Assembly (NCBI RefSeq): GCF_963678635.1
Contig: NC_087069.1
Location: 11,358,812-11,422,811 of the forward strand
Reading direction: 5' to 3'
Source of the DNA: Symsagittifera roscoffensis
Lineage: Eukaryota; Xenacoelomorpha; Acoela; Convolutidae
DNA length: 64,000 nt
Positions 11,848-23,098 of this stretch are shown in pieces. Positions within the stretch are counted from its first letter, which is position 1. Every line of letters begins with the position of its first letter. Both the position numbers and the translations under genes were made by a program. The notes under the pieces are model-generated. The model did not search any database, was not told the origin of the DNA, and worked only from the letters and a program-made list of their open reading frames with translations.

Positions 11848-13300
11848 GTTTGTTCTCCGGTCAAGCTTGACGATTAAAATTTGGCTCCTCCTAGTAACGA
11901 AAACAGGATTATTCAAAATTTATCCTCACAATTAGTTTGATTACTCCCGTTTCATTTAATCAATAGGAATTTTTTCAAAGGACCCAATCTCCTCGGCTCA
12001 AGTTTTATTTGACTTCTCTTTCAAAATATCTGAAAGTATAGTATTAAAATAGTTTTCAATCGATTTTATCATGATTTTAATACCAGTTTTTCTGAAGTTA
12101 AACAAATATATGACATTCATTTATGAAACAATTGTAATCTCTCTGTTTCATAAAAGTTTTTAATCAACTACCAGGGGCGGATCCAGGATTTTCTCGAGGG
12201 GGGCGGATTTAAAAAATTTTTTTTTTAGGTCGACCGAACTGATTTTTCTAGCTCTCCCTAGCACGGTTTAGTCCTTGTTTTGGCCGAATTTTCTGCACCG
12301 CAAGCAAAACTTTGAAAAAACAGTTCAAAAAAGACGTTTTTAGGGGTATTTTGGAAACATTAGACAAAAAAATGCGTTTTCCCCTCAAAGTTAGTATATA
12401 TTGGCGAAAAACTTAGGAAAAATTTAGGGTCGGCCAAAAATGGATTTCTTAAAAAGTACCAAAGGGGGACTCTTTGGGTCGGCAGGGGGTAGAATTCCTG
12501 AGGAAGGGGGGTGCCCCCGCCTCCTCCCTCAATCCGCCTCTGTCAACTATAAAACATTTTAATAATCAAAAGCGAGTAAAAATTTATCTGTTTTTCAATA
12601 CAATTATAATATAATTTACCCGATTTTGCATTTTTTTTGCTGATTTACTAAAAAGTTTTAATCAATAATCATTCCGTTTATCTTATCATTTTTTCTTCTA
12701 TCTGCATCTGAGTCGATTCTATTTAATTACATTCATATACGTGACTTATGTAAAAATATGGAAAATATGTTTGCAATTTTTCGCGATTAAGTTTGAGTTA
12801 ATACTTTTAAATCCACCCCTGGGGCTTTGCTCTACAGTGCCCGTCACATTCTGGTAATTTTCGACTTTGGGGTCCTGACCTCATAGAAACAGTCAGTTAT
12901 TCAGGCAATATCAGAAATTGGACGGGTTAGGCATTTTTAGCGCCTGACAAGACGCCAACTTTTGGCGAAAAGTTTTTAGTTGTAGCCTGCCACCAATCAT
13001 GTTTCATGGTGTCGGATTCAAATAATTCGACAAAATAATTTCTTATTTTTTTCCTTTCCTTTTGAAACTTACCCATGACGAAATAGTTTTCCTCTAATTT
13101 CTGTTTTCAGATATAACTGAATCCTCAGTTTTTTGTTTGATTTTCATTGACTTTAACTCATACGGGTTCGTACAATTATTCGTCAATTCTGCTATTAGGT
13201 CCTATTAAATAAATACTTAAAAGACACATAAATACTTTTTTTTAAAAAAAAATTTCATATTTTTCTGATTCAAAACTGTTAACAAGGCGAAAAAAGCATC
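11848..13300. repeat. Dispersed repeat copy paired with 6372-7265
   Basis: Direct-orientation homologue of 6372-7265. It is interrupted by the MITE at 12172-12542 and carries extra AT-rich material around 12735-12820. The two copies diverge by many substitutions but stay collinear. Confidence 0.8.
12172..12542. mobile_element. hAT-like MITE, copy 2, with 8-bp target duplication
   Basis: The ends are CAGGGGCGGAT on the left and, reverse-complemented, CAGAGGCGGAT on the right. The flanking octamers are 'tcaactac' (12164-12171) and 'tcaactat' (12543-12550), matching 7 of 8. The paralogous locus at 6718-6728 reads '...aatcaactaaaa...' with no insert, a preserved empty site. The 371-bp length, short TIR and 8-bp duplication fit a non-autonomous hAT-type transposon; the superfamily call is inference from these features alone. 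Confidence 0.8.
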
Positions 13301-13329
13301 GTTTGCATTTCAGCATGCACTTTTGAGTT

Positions 13330-13600
13330 ATGTACTGTTGACTGTACTCATAGAAAAATTTCAGATATGGTTATTCGTCTACTCGTCACGCTATCTCATT
13401 TTCGGCCGGTTAGATTCGTGCAACTTCTTAGTCTAATATCAATCTTAACTTACTCTTATATCTCATAGTCTCAATAGATCTAGTGTATACTGGTTTTTGC
13501 GTATTAGTTCTTGGAGTTTTATCCAGAAGGAGAACATCTGTAGTCTGAGTTTTATTCAATTTGTTCTGGTGCTGAAACTACATGTAATTTCAGCATTTGC
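13330..13600. repeat. Dispersed repeat ending in a palindrome (copy 1)
   Basis: This segment matches 22121-22400 in inverted orientation. Shared blocks include 'cacgctatct', 'ttttcggccgg', 'cgtgcaacttcttagtctaata' (split by one or two changes) and 'gatctag'. One end is the hairpin at 13569-13596, 'gtgctgaaactac' against 'gtaatttcagcat'. No coding sequence seen. Confidence 0.7.
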
Positions 13601-16600
13601 AAATAAGTGTCAATGTTAGAGATGGAAGATGTTTGGTTAGTAGTAACATTATATAATGGTAGCAAATTATTTTTATGTGTAATTATAAATACTAGCTTAG
13701 AACTGGTTCCATAAAGTTAACACGACTGAAAAAAGTTTATGATGTGTTTCCTGCCAATTTTTTTTTCAAACCAGATCTGGCAAACAGGCTTATAGGAAGT
13801 ATTCAAGTGCTTTTGGAATCAGCATCCAAGAAAAGTTATATTTAACAACCTATGATGCATAAAACTGCTCGCTTCGTAAGTTATTCACTAATTTTGCTTC
13901 AATTACTAAAAGCAATTGGGTTCAATTACGGGCTTCGTTTGATATAATTTACTCCGCTGATTCAAGAAAGAAATCACTTCGATGCAAATGCTATTCCAGA
14001 GAGGGTGGTTTAGTTCTTTTGATTCCAGAGAGGTGGCTTAGATCATTTGCTTTTGGTCGATGTAAAATTTTCGTTAAAATTTCAAGTTAAATCAAATATT
14101 GTTACAAAAACTCCTTAAAGTTAAGCATTTTAAGAGTGAAAACAAAACGTGCGCTTACTTTTGTCCGCTAATGGGTATATACGTCATCGCATATTTTGTT
14201 CTCAATTTTAATAGAAGTTTTTATAAGTTATCTTTATTTAATTACCATCAGAGGTTGTAGCATGACAGGAAAAAATTGTTTCAGATCAGTTGGCGTTGAA
14301 TCGCGTTGTGATTGAACTGATTTTGGACGAACTACTGGACAGAAAAATCATTGCTCCGGGTCGATTCAGATAAATTTAATTTTCATGTTTTTTTGCAACG
14401 GCCCAGAAAACTGAAGTGTTAATTGAGCCTCTGTTTTTTTTATTGAAACCTAAATGTTTTTGTATTAATCAGATCCATTCATTTTGATTAAGTTTTAAAA
14501 ATCTAAAGATCCAATTTTTAGGGCCGTGAACAAAAAATACTATTCACAAGGTTAATAAATCTGGTGCTATATTCCAAGTGTTTGTGAGTTTTGTATATGA
14601 GGAATGTAACCCATGGAATTTAATTTAAGAGGCTTCGTTTTGTATTCATGTTAAAAATTTCAAAAAAGTGTCATGTTTAAATCTGCGGGGCAGCCCCCCC
14701 CCCCCCCCCCGGCTGTTATGGTTTCTAACTCTACTTTCTCTGTCTCTAAAAAGAAATGGTATTTAAAAAATAAACCTATACTAATAATTGAAACTCTCAA
14801 CGCTTGCAAACTTGCGTCCAATTGCATGAAATTCACTGATTTTTGCTTTTTGAGAAATTTACGCTTTCTGCTGTTACATTTTTGAAGACACCATCTCTGA
14901 TTATTTTTGCAAAAGGCGTGGGATTGGTCAGCTTTTTGATCACACTAAACAGCTCAGATCCTCAGAGGTTTCACGTTGAGCTAAGAAAGGCATAGAAATT
15001 GCTAGTCATTCATCAAGGGCAAAATGTAGGTGGCTGGCCTCTTATATAATTCTATAGAAACCTCGCACAGCTTCAAAAAAGGCAATAAAACAAATTTTAA
15101 CAATCATCATTCAATCAATTTTCAGGTCGATAAAAAGTTGTTTCTATTAAAGAAAAAAAATCAATTAAATAATGAATCATTTTTGGAAATTGTGTCAATT
15201 TTTCGGTTTTTTGATTTGCTTATAGGATACAATATCTGGTTTCTATTTGGTCTATTATAAGTTTCACTATTTGTCTACAGAGATTTGCATTTATTTCCCT
15301 GGTTAAGTTACCCCGTAAATTATTAGAGATGAAAAATTGCTAACACAATCATAGTAGGATTTTATGGGTAATTTCTTGCCTCATCGTTGATTAAAAAAGC
15401 CAATGACATATCGATCAGTTTAGCGACAAATTTTTTCTGAAAAATCAGCGCTGATTTAGCTATGGAAAACTGCTATTTATAGCTGAAAACTAATCAAGAT
15501 ATGAATCTGATGAAAAACTCAAAAAATCTTTAAGAATAACCTACTGCGAAATTTGCTGGCAATTTGCTGAAGGAACTCACAAAAAAATAAAGTCGGAGTC
15601 GATGAAGACAATTTTCTGAAGAAAAAACAAAAAAAATAAAATTAAGAAAAATCCTTGTCATTATAATAGTAAATATTTTTATGTGTCTTGTTTTTTTATA
15701 AATAACGATTTTATCTCAAATTAAAATGTTTACTGGAAACATTTCAGCCAGTTTTTTTTCGATTGCTCCTACCTAATTCGCATTTGTGGACGTGAGCTTT
15801 CCAATAATATCAATTGGTAATTACGAGAACAGCAGTTAGGGTGAAGGCAAATTAAAACATGCCAAAATCTTTCAAAAACTTTCAATATTGGTTTTTAAAT
15901 TTTTAGTAAAAAAGAATCACGAGGGCCGGCATAGATTAAAAAATCAAGAAAAACTCATCTACTTTGAGCCTCTCCCTTACCTTGAGATTTTTCGTTCAAA
16001 ATATTTTCTGTTGAAAGTTACCGGTCCGAGTAAAAAATTGGGAACGTAGCGCCGTGTAATAAAGAGACGTGGTTGCCGCCGAGCAAAGGGATGAAGGGGG
16101 AGCTTGAGTCGCCAAGCAAAGATATGTCAGTGCCCCAGAGTAAACGCTAAAAAAAACTTTTCAGAATGGTACAGTTTCTTTACACATCTGATTGAAAACG
16201 GAGAGCCTTAACATCAAATATATCTTTAAAAGAGAGAAAGTAACAGAATGAGGGCCCAACAGAGTTTCTTTCTCAGTTTTGAACTCAATCTGTCGGTGAG
16301 AAAGAATGGTGGAGAAAATCGATGTAGATTATAAATATTGCGAATGTAAGCTTGAGAAGGCTTGAGTTAAGGGCAATAAAAATAAGTTTGCCAAGAATTA
16401 TTGACTTCTTTTCAAAAGTAAAGAAAGTAGTGAGTACTTTTATATGGGTCTTGTTGATTTTTTTTCCAAGAATAAGTCTTAAAATTTGTTCTCGCTCAAT
16501 TTTGATTGTTCACTGTTTGGTTTTTAATTTATTTTTAAGTTCAGTGCATTTCTTTTGTTAAAAGGAAGCAAACTCCACAATCGAACGGCGAAATTTTAAA

Positions 16601-16671
16601 GGTCACGAAAGCTTCCCAATGCTAAACGAACTAAGGTTAACGGCCGCAATTGGACAGAATTAGTAGAAATA
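13601..16671. other. Intergenic AT-rich sequence
   Basis: No gene recognised. It contains the poly-C run at 14694-14710. Short frames at 14673-14885, 15030-15260 and 16352-16561 have no motif support. Confidence 0.45.
14694..14710. repeat. Poly-C tract
   Basis: Seventeen consecutive C. Similar long C runs occur at 23103, 32125, 45459 and 63482, so homopolymer C expansion is a recurrent property of this genome. Confidence 0.9.
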
Positions 16672-16913
16672 ATGCCACCTTCTCGCCTTTACTTTCTAAT
16701 CGGTCATGAAGTCCTCGGTATTTTAAGCCTTTCTCTCACTATTGCCGCATTCGTTTTGGGCGCATTAGATGCTCTGTGGTTTATAAACACAGAAAACATG
16801 GACGAGTTTAACTTTGAAAAACTCTGGGCTACTTTATGGACTTGCTGCTATAAAAATCAGACGCATGAGGAGAAATGCAGTGATGACTTCGACTTTGTCT
16901 CTCACATCTCTAC
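16672..16913 (+). CDS. Claudin/PMP22-like membrane protein, exon 1
   Basis: Starts at ATG 16672. Residues 8-36 form a first transmembrane helix. The first extracellular loop has W36, then LW at 55-56, C59 and C69: the W...LW..C(9)C arrangement typical of claudin-family proteins, with the same nine-residue gap between the cysteines as I know from claudins. C58 is an additional cysteine. The exon is proposed to end at 16913 before GTGGGT, leaving a two-base partial codon that joins in frame to the exon at 20497. Claudin-family proteins are four-pass membrane proteins of cell junctions; whether this one is junctional is inference. If the donor is not used, the frame closes at 16950. Confidence 0.6.
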
Positions 16914-17265
16914 GTGGGTGTCTGATCTTTTTTTTAAATACATTCTTTGAGTTTCCAAAATTAACTTTTATCCATATCAACATTGCCCATATAAAAATGG
17001 TGTATTCATTCATTTGGGTTCTCGGTAATTTGGCAAAACTAGTGCACTTGCATGATCACGTTTTTTGGAAACAACGATCCTTGAAATAAACTAGGAATGC
17101 AATTGGTTGCACAATTGCTGAATTGCCAAATGCTTAAAAGACCAGTCGTGTTTCGTATATCCGTTGTTAACTCGATTTAATTAAAATTCAAAGTTCCGAA
17201 CGTTTAAAAAAAAGCTTGACTTGATTTGGTTTGTGACAAAAAAAATAGTTTTTTTTTTTTGTGTT

Positions 17266-18180
17266 CACCCAGGTTGACCAAAAATGCTAGTCATTCAATT
17301 TTCATTTTGGAAAAATGCTAATCATACATTTTTCATGCAATTCCATAAGTACAGAAAATTGCAGGAAAGGTCGATGGCTAGCATTTTTTCTTATATGGAA
17401 ATTGTATGACTAGCATTTTTCCATAAACCAAAAATATTGATTTTTTAACATTTTAATTTCTCAAAATTTTTTGATTGTGTTCGTAACCGAACACAAATGA
17501 CATAAGCCTTGGTTACTCAAACGAAGTAAACAAAGGTTTGACCGTCTCGCATTAAAAACACATTGGAAACAGCCCGAAATGTTTTAGTTCTGTCTCACTT
17601 AATTAATATAACGAAAGTAATGAAGTTTTAAATTTTGGCAAAGTTTTTCAAAGATGATTATTTCTAAAATTTGAATTTTCAAATTATCAGACATTGATCA
17701 AGGCATACAAAAACATGCCATACAAAAGAAAGAGGATTTATAAGCGTTTTTGATAAAAGTTATGAAGAGGAAAGGAAAAAAAATCCAATATTAGTATATT
17801 GAAGACTACGTTATACACACAAAAAATTAAATGTTGCATGCAACTTTTTTTTAAAAAAGTTTGTTTGAGTAAGAAAATCAATCTGTGGTTGAAAAAACGA
17901 CACAAAAAAAGTTTGGGGGTAGTTTAAAAAACAAATTTTGTCGTCGCCATCAAAAAATGGCTAGTCATACATTTTCCGTATATGGAAATTGTATAAGTTT
18001 TTATATTTTTTATTGAGTACGAAACACCGAAATTTATGCCAAAACAAGAGGAGTTTTTTCAAAAAGTCTACAACACTTTTAAGCAAAATGTATTAATTTT
18101 GTATGACTAGTGTCTTTTCAAAGACTTACTTTATGGAATTGTATAATCAGCTTTTTTGGTCATTGGAGGTCAACCCGGGC
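17266..18180. mobile_element. CCCGGG-type element, copy 3, in claudin-like intron
   Basis: The left end is 'cccaggttgacc' and the right end 'ggtcaacccgggc', forming an inverted repeat of about 12 bp with one mismatch. Subterminal 'aatgctagtcat' and 'tgtatgactagcattttt' motifs are repeated in both orientations inside. No transposase. The element is about 0.9 kb and lies in the inferred 3.6-kb intron. Confidence 0.6.
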
Positions 18181-19906
18181 ATTATGTACAAAGATTAAAG
18201 TTTTTCTTCCTCGTTACCTAACAGACTGATGTTTTCACAAAAAAGTTAACCTGCAATGTTAATTGAGCTGGGCTTGAAATCATTGACATTTCCAAGCTTT
18301 TGCCGTTTATTTCCAGTCTTCAATTTGATTACATCAATATATTTGAAATCTGACAATGCGTGAAACAACAACAAATCTGTGTCTGAAGAATTTTGTAAAA
18401 TAATTTTGGGTAGTTTTTTTTCGGAAAATAGTTTGATTTAATAAATTTAAAAAAAAACATTTAATAGCCATTGATAGTCCTCATTTTTAATCTCTTAACT
18501 TTTTTTTCTAAAATTTTATGGACCTAACCAAACATTAATTACATTTAAAAGTTTGGACAAAAAAATGAAACTTAGGCACAATGCTATGATTCATTAATCA
18601 AACTGTTAATTTCTGCAAAAACTAACGAAGCGTGGCATAGAAGATGTCTGTTTAAAAATTAATGTTTTTAAAATGTGACTTTTGTCTGCTTGCAAAAAAA
18701 ACTTACAGAACTTGCATTTGAAGCTTAAATGATGTTATATAGTTATTCGAAAATTTTCATGGTGCACCCTGACTACATTTCTTTTAAACGATGTTAAACA
18801 GCGTTAAACAGTGAGGAGAAGACGAGTTAGAACTATTTGGAATAAAATGATCTTGTGTTTAAAAAAAAGTTTTTAATTTGAGAATGTTTCTCTCAATTTC
18901 AGGGCTTCAAAGACAATACAAAAAATGTATTTATGCAAACATATTTGGAGAAAAAAATTATTCTGCTTTAGTCAACAAAAAGGCAGTTAAATTCTAAAAA
19001 TCTGACAAAAACTGGAGAAAAAAGTACATTGCTGGTTGGATAGGTTGATTGAGGCCATTTTTTGGGTGCCAAAATGTATATTACCAGAGAGAGCACCATA
19101 TAAACAAAATTTGACTTGAAAAATTTCACTTTCATACTCAAAAATAAAAATGGTTTGAATCGTCTCTGACTAACACAAGTGTTTTACATTAGTGGACAAA
19201 CCAATTGCGAATTGAGGTTTTCCACTCTCTGAAAAAAACTAATTTTAAGGACTCTTTTGAACAAAACTCAATTTGAGTTTTAACAAAAATTTATCCTCGA
19301 CCGACAGCAAATAATCTTGACTACCCTCTCTGATAGTTTCAATATTTAGTTTGAAGAACTTACCAGCTTTTCTGGGTCTGAAAACGCCAGTTTTCATTAT
19401 CTGCAATAAACTTTTCGAAACGCGTTAAAGTTGTAAGGAACAGCTGATTCCACTAAATTTGCCACGCTGATTATTTCAATTTTCTTGCTGAGAATGTTTC
19501 TCGTCACATGAACAACTTTTTAACACTGCTCAATTAAGAAAGAACTCACAATGATGCAAAACTTAAAGCATATGTTGAAAACAGGCATTTTCAGACGCGG
19601 AAAAAAACTAGTAAGTCTTTGAAATCAAACAATAATAATTTCGTAGCGGGCAGCTCTAATCAATTGCTTTTGATTTATGTAAATTTTTCCTTTAATTTCG
19701 CATTTTATTGAAAACTGTCCAAAATCATCCTTGGAAGACAGGCTTTTTAGTGACAAAACATTAATTTGCGTTTAATTTTGTCAACTACTAGTGTTTTCTA
19801 CTGGAATAATTGAAACATATTTCACTCACTGTTGTTATGCTTCAACACTCAATCAAGACATAGCTACGTGACATACCACATAAAATGGTCTTAGACTGGC
19901 TCGCAG
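18181..19906. other. Intronic or intergenic AT-rich sequence
   Basis: Falls inside the proposed claudin-like intron. No exon or named repeat recognised. Confidence 0.4.
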
Positions 19907-20122
19907 AAACTTTTGGCGACCGATATAAGGCACTCTGGCACCTTAGAGTCCCGATCTAAACCCGCTCGATTATTGATTTTGGAGTTAAGGCGTTTCAATA
20001 ATCTGCTCTCAAATCGTACAGAAGTTTTGAAACACAATGTAGTACTAACTGAATTCAATTTCACTTCTTATGAGAAAAGTGTGGCAAAACTGGAAAATTT
20101 TCTGAGCACTTGGCACTGTTAG
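19907..20122 (+). pseudogene. Possible non-LTR retrotransposon ORF1 fragment
   Basis: A forward frame includes 'SRSKPARLLILELRRFNN' followed by 'LLSNRTEVLK'. A run of K/R-P-R-plus-hydrophobics, then R-F, then L..R..LLK, recalls the RNA-recognition-like part of LINE ORF1 proteins ('RPRPLLVKF...'). The fragment is short, has no clear start codon, ends at 20120-20122, and lies in the claudin-like intron. The assignment is tentative. Confidence 0.3.
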
Positions 20123-20496
20123 CTTTGATAAAAACTTACATGTAAAACTTCCCAATCTTGCAAATTTCATCGTTGGAGCAGATTGGTCTCAAAAACACAC
20201 TTAGTTTTTTTTTCATGTGTGCTTGTTTTCCTATTTCGCGCTTCCAATTCTGTTGCGCACAGTTTAACAGATCAGCACGGTTGAAATGTGAATTAGAGAA
20301 GTAAACTACTCAGTCTATTCTGTCTATATGTCATCGCCTTTCTCTTTTTTTTTTCAAACTATATGCGTGACAAATCTGTAAATGTGTTCGGCAAAATCAC
20401 TATGACAAATGCTCAACATAGTAATTCTGAAAATTGAGCAATTGGAAATAAATTATGAAGTTTAGTGTTAAATTGTTTTTTGTTTTTGTTTTTCAG

Positions 20497-20620
20497 GGAG
20501 TTATGTGATCCTGATGACCAAGCGTATACCTGGTTTTATCTTTTGCTTCTTCTGCAGTGTATTGGTCTGTTAGCTTTGGAATGCACCGCTCTTTGTTTTC
20601 GATATGCATCGTGTTATTAT
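20497..20620 (+). CDS. Claudin/PMP22-like membrane protein, exon 2
   Basis: A 124-nt exon bounded by a pyrimidine-rich acceptor (ending TTTTTCAG) and a GTGAGT donor at 20621. Read in the phase set by exon 1 it encodes 'ELCDPDDQAYTWFY' and then the helix 'LLLLLQCIGLLALECTALCF', fitting the second membrane helix of a four-pass claudin-like protein. The exon ends on a codon boundary. Exons for helices 3 and 4 should lie downstream and could not be placed with confidence. A hydrophobic stretch after an acceptor near 21224-21228 ends at TAA but is in the wrong phase for direct joining. Confidence 0.6.
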
Positions 20621-22120
20621 GTGAGTAGCCTAAAGATTCGAAAATGGGTGTTTTATTGAATCGAAAAACTAACCGCACAGAGTTCAATATAAACTTCAAT
20701 GCATAGAGAAGAATCATGATGGCTTTATTGAAAAAGCGTTGTGTATATTACAAAACAAGACAACTCGTTTCAGGGCGAAGCCCTGAATGTTCCGACTGCC
20801 TTTAAACGTTTATGGAGCAGAAATAACATCAAAAAAATAAATGTAATAAAACAAAATGAAAATATTTTTTTTTTCTAAAATTTGAATTTTTTTTGAAAAT
20901 CATCCCCCCACACGCCATATAAAGTACAAAATTATAGATTTTGCTCCTTGTAACAAATCAATTATGGCAAATAAGCTTCTTTCAACCAATTTGGAACGAT
21001 TTCTAAGACGGATTAACTCTCGCTTACGCGTTGATAGCGCGAAATATATCGCGCGTTAATTGTCCCAAATTGGCCAAAATGGCAATCTTTAAACCACCAG
21101 AACTTTATGAAAAATGATCGCAGGTGAAATATCTTTTAAAATTTGAGCTCATGACAACAATACCTTTCGAATGATATTAAAAGCGTGGCTCTTTTAAAGC
21201 ATTATCTTCCTGTTGATTTTCAGCAGATTGGCTATCGGTTGTAATTTTGTTGGCATTTCTACCTTTGTTTCCTACAAGTTTCTGGTTTTGTTTTAAAGAT
21301 CGATAAGACTCTGGCTCTATATTTTCGAATGCTCAATATTAATCTCACAAGGTCGTCTTGAAAAAATTCAAATAAATTTAATCATGAAAAAACTTAGTTA
21401 TTTTATAGTTTTTTTCGTAGTTCCTCTTTAATTTTTTTCTTCGCTGAGAGCCTTCTTTGCTATTCACCGTCATGCTGTTTCAATCTTATACTTGTTGTAT
21501 CGCAAGTGGAACGAAGCTCAGCTCCGCTTGTGTCATAACTTGCTTTCAACCTGTGTATGGCCGAATTGTCTTAGCAGCAGTTGGGCTGATTCTTAGGAAC
21601 TGTGATTGTTCGTGAACCTTCAGCGCTATTGATACTGGAAAAATTCTTAAATGGGTAAAATTACCAGGCTATTAGTAAAAAAAAGTGTGTATGTCAAAAA
21701 TTTTAGGTTCGATTAATCGAAGTTTTTTCTTGATGTTCAGAAAATCTAGGGCAGTATCTGCCGACCGAATAGTTCTTTTAGTGTCCCTCAGTTTCAATGT
21801 TGACTTGCAAATGTGTTGCATTTGGATGAAGTTTGCTTCGGCCAGATCAGAGAATTATTTCTCTTTCTATTTGGCATCACTGTTTCAATTTTCTTGTGCA
21901 GCACGATTTATGATTTGTATACCACATCACTGTTGCAATTTTATTGTACTGCACAGTTTATGATTTATAAACCTCATTGGAATGGCTAGTTAAAAAGTCG
22001 AAATTTTGGAACCTGATCTAAACTACATTTTATGATTGGATAAATTAGATATTTTACCAATGTAAAGTATTTAATATTAACCAATCATGATCCATCTAAC
22101 TAACAATCCACTTATTTGTA
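20621..22120. other. Downstream of claudin-like exon 2; possible further exons
   Basis: A segment at about 20774-20830 ('ccctgaatgttccgactgcc', 'tatggagcag') recurs at 43083-43130 and is a dispersed repeat. A candidate acceptor at about 21228 is followed by a hydrophobic frame closing at 21292-21294, phase-incompatible with exon 2. Nothing else is supported. Confidence 0.4.
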
Positions 22121-22400
22121 AGTGCTGAAATTACTTGTAATTTCAGCACCAGAGAGATTTGAATTTAACTTAGAAATTAGTTGACTCTCCAAGAAGACTT
22201 CAGCAACCGCAATAAACCAGTATACCCTAGATCTATTGAGCCTAGCAGAGACTAGTTAAACAACCTGAGACTAGATAGTATAAAAGTAAGATTAGGATTG
22301 GTATTAGACTAAGAAGTTGCACGAATCTATCCGGCCGAAAATAAGATAGCGTGATGAGCAGACGGTGTACCCTATCCGAAATTACTCTATGAGTTATACA
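22121..22400. repeat. Dispersed repeat ending in a perfect palindrome (copy 2, inverted)
   Basis: Reverse-complement homologue of 13330-13600. Its terminal hairpin at 22122-22149 is two perfect 13-bp arms around a 2-nt centre (arm 'gtgctgaaattac'). Confidence 0.7.
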
Positions 22401-22423
22401 CTTCGGTCCTAACTCAATTTGTC

Positions 22424-22490
22424 TGAAGAAAAAAAAACCCACCCGAGCACAAATATTCCGTTACTTTCGTATCGAAAGTCGGAACAATAA
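22424..22490. repeat. Dispersed repeat shared with 63671-63737
   Basis: Blocks 'gtctgaa' plus an A run, 'acccacc', 'gagcacaa', 'ttactttc' and 'gaaagtcggaaca' are shared in the same order and orientation with the right end of the window. Confidence 0.75.
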
Positions 22491-22644
22491 AACCCTATGC
22501 TCGTCGTTTATTCCCTTACAAATTTTAAGCGCTCACTCTAAGAAACAGACAATATATCAGAAGCAGAACACGAAATTGCCCAATGTAAATAGTCGGAAAG
22601 TTTATAAAGAAAGGTGTGCATCTTATAAGACTTTTTGAGTTTTA

Positions 22645-23098
22645 TGCTCGCTAATCTCCAAACGAAAATAATTGAATCCTATTCGTAAATTAATAAGAGA
22701 TATTTATCGGTAAATAACTCAAGCAATAGATAAATTTCGGTATTTTTCTATTGATCAGGACATCATACAACATTTTTAGCATCTCTCCGTTTTTGGTACA
22801 AATCGGCGCAAGCTAGCCACAAGAACCGGTCGGTAATGTCCTTGAGACAAATTGCTCTTTTTGGCGGTCAACCTTAATCAAGGCTGAACCGAATTAGAAC
22901 CAAAAAACAGTTAAAATAGGAAGTAACCCCCGTTTTTAGTATATTAATACATGGGCAGGTGGGGGACTCGAACCTACGTCAACTGTTATTTCACACATAT
23001 AATCGGCGTTACCTTACTTTGTCTTAGTCCGCTTGGCCAACTGTGCTTATTTTATATGCATCTATACTCTTGTTTTATTCTACATTTGCATTGCAACA
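22645..23098 (-). repeat. BEL/Pao 3' LTR
   Basis: A 454-bp terminal repeat. On the element's sense strand it begins TGTTGCAATGC and ends TTAGCGAGCA. AATAAA (about 23078-23083) and TATAAAA (about 23050-23056) motifs lie close to its 5' end, followed by a tRNA-like Pol III promoter. The pol frame reads through the purine-rich tract into this LTR and stops at 23052. Confidence 0.9.
22953..23046 (-). promoter_or_regulatory. tRNA-like Pol III A and B boxes in the 3' LTR
   Basis: On the sense strand of the element, TGGCCAAGCGG (23029-23039) matches the A-box consensus and GGTTCGAGTCC (22964-22974) is a consensus B box, 54 nt apart, as in tRNAs with a long variable arm. The sequence does not fold into a clean cloverleaf: the ends GCACAGT and ACCTGCC do not pair. 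I read it as a tRNA or SINE-head relic rather than a tRNA gene. Confidence 0.6.

Noticed and set aside
14673-14885. Pro-rich 70-codon frame
   Set aside because: The proline run is the translated poly-C tract; the rest has no motif.
22953-23046. Functional tRNA gene
   Set aside because: A and B boxes match consensus, but the acceptor ends do not pair and no anticodon stem could be formed; kept only as a tRNA-like promoter.
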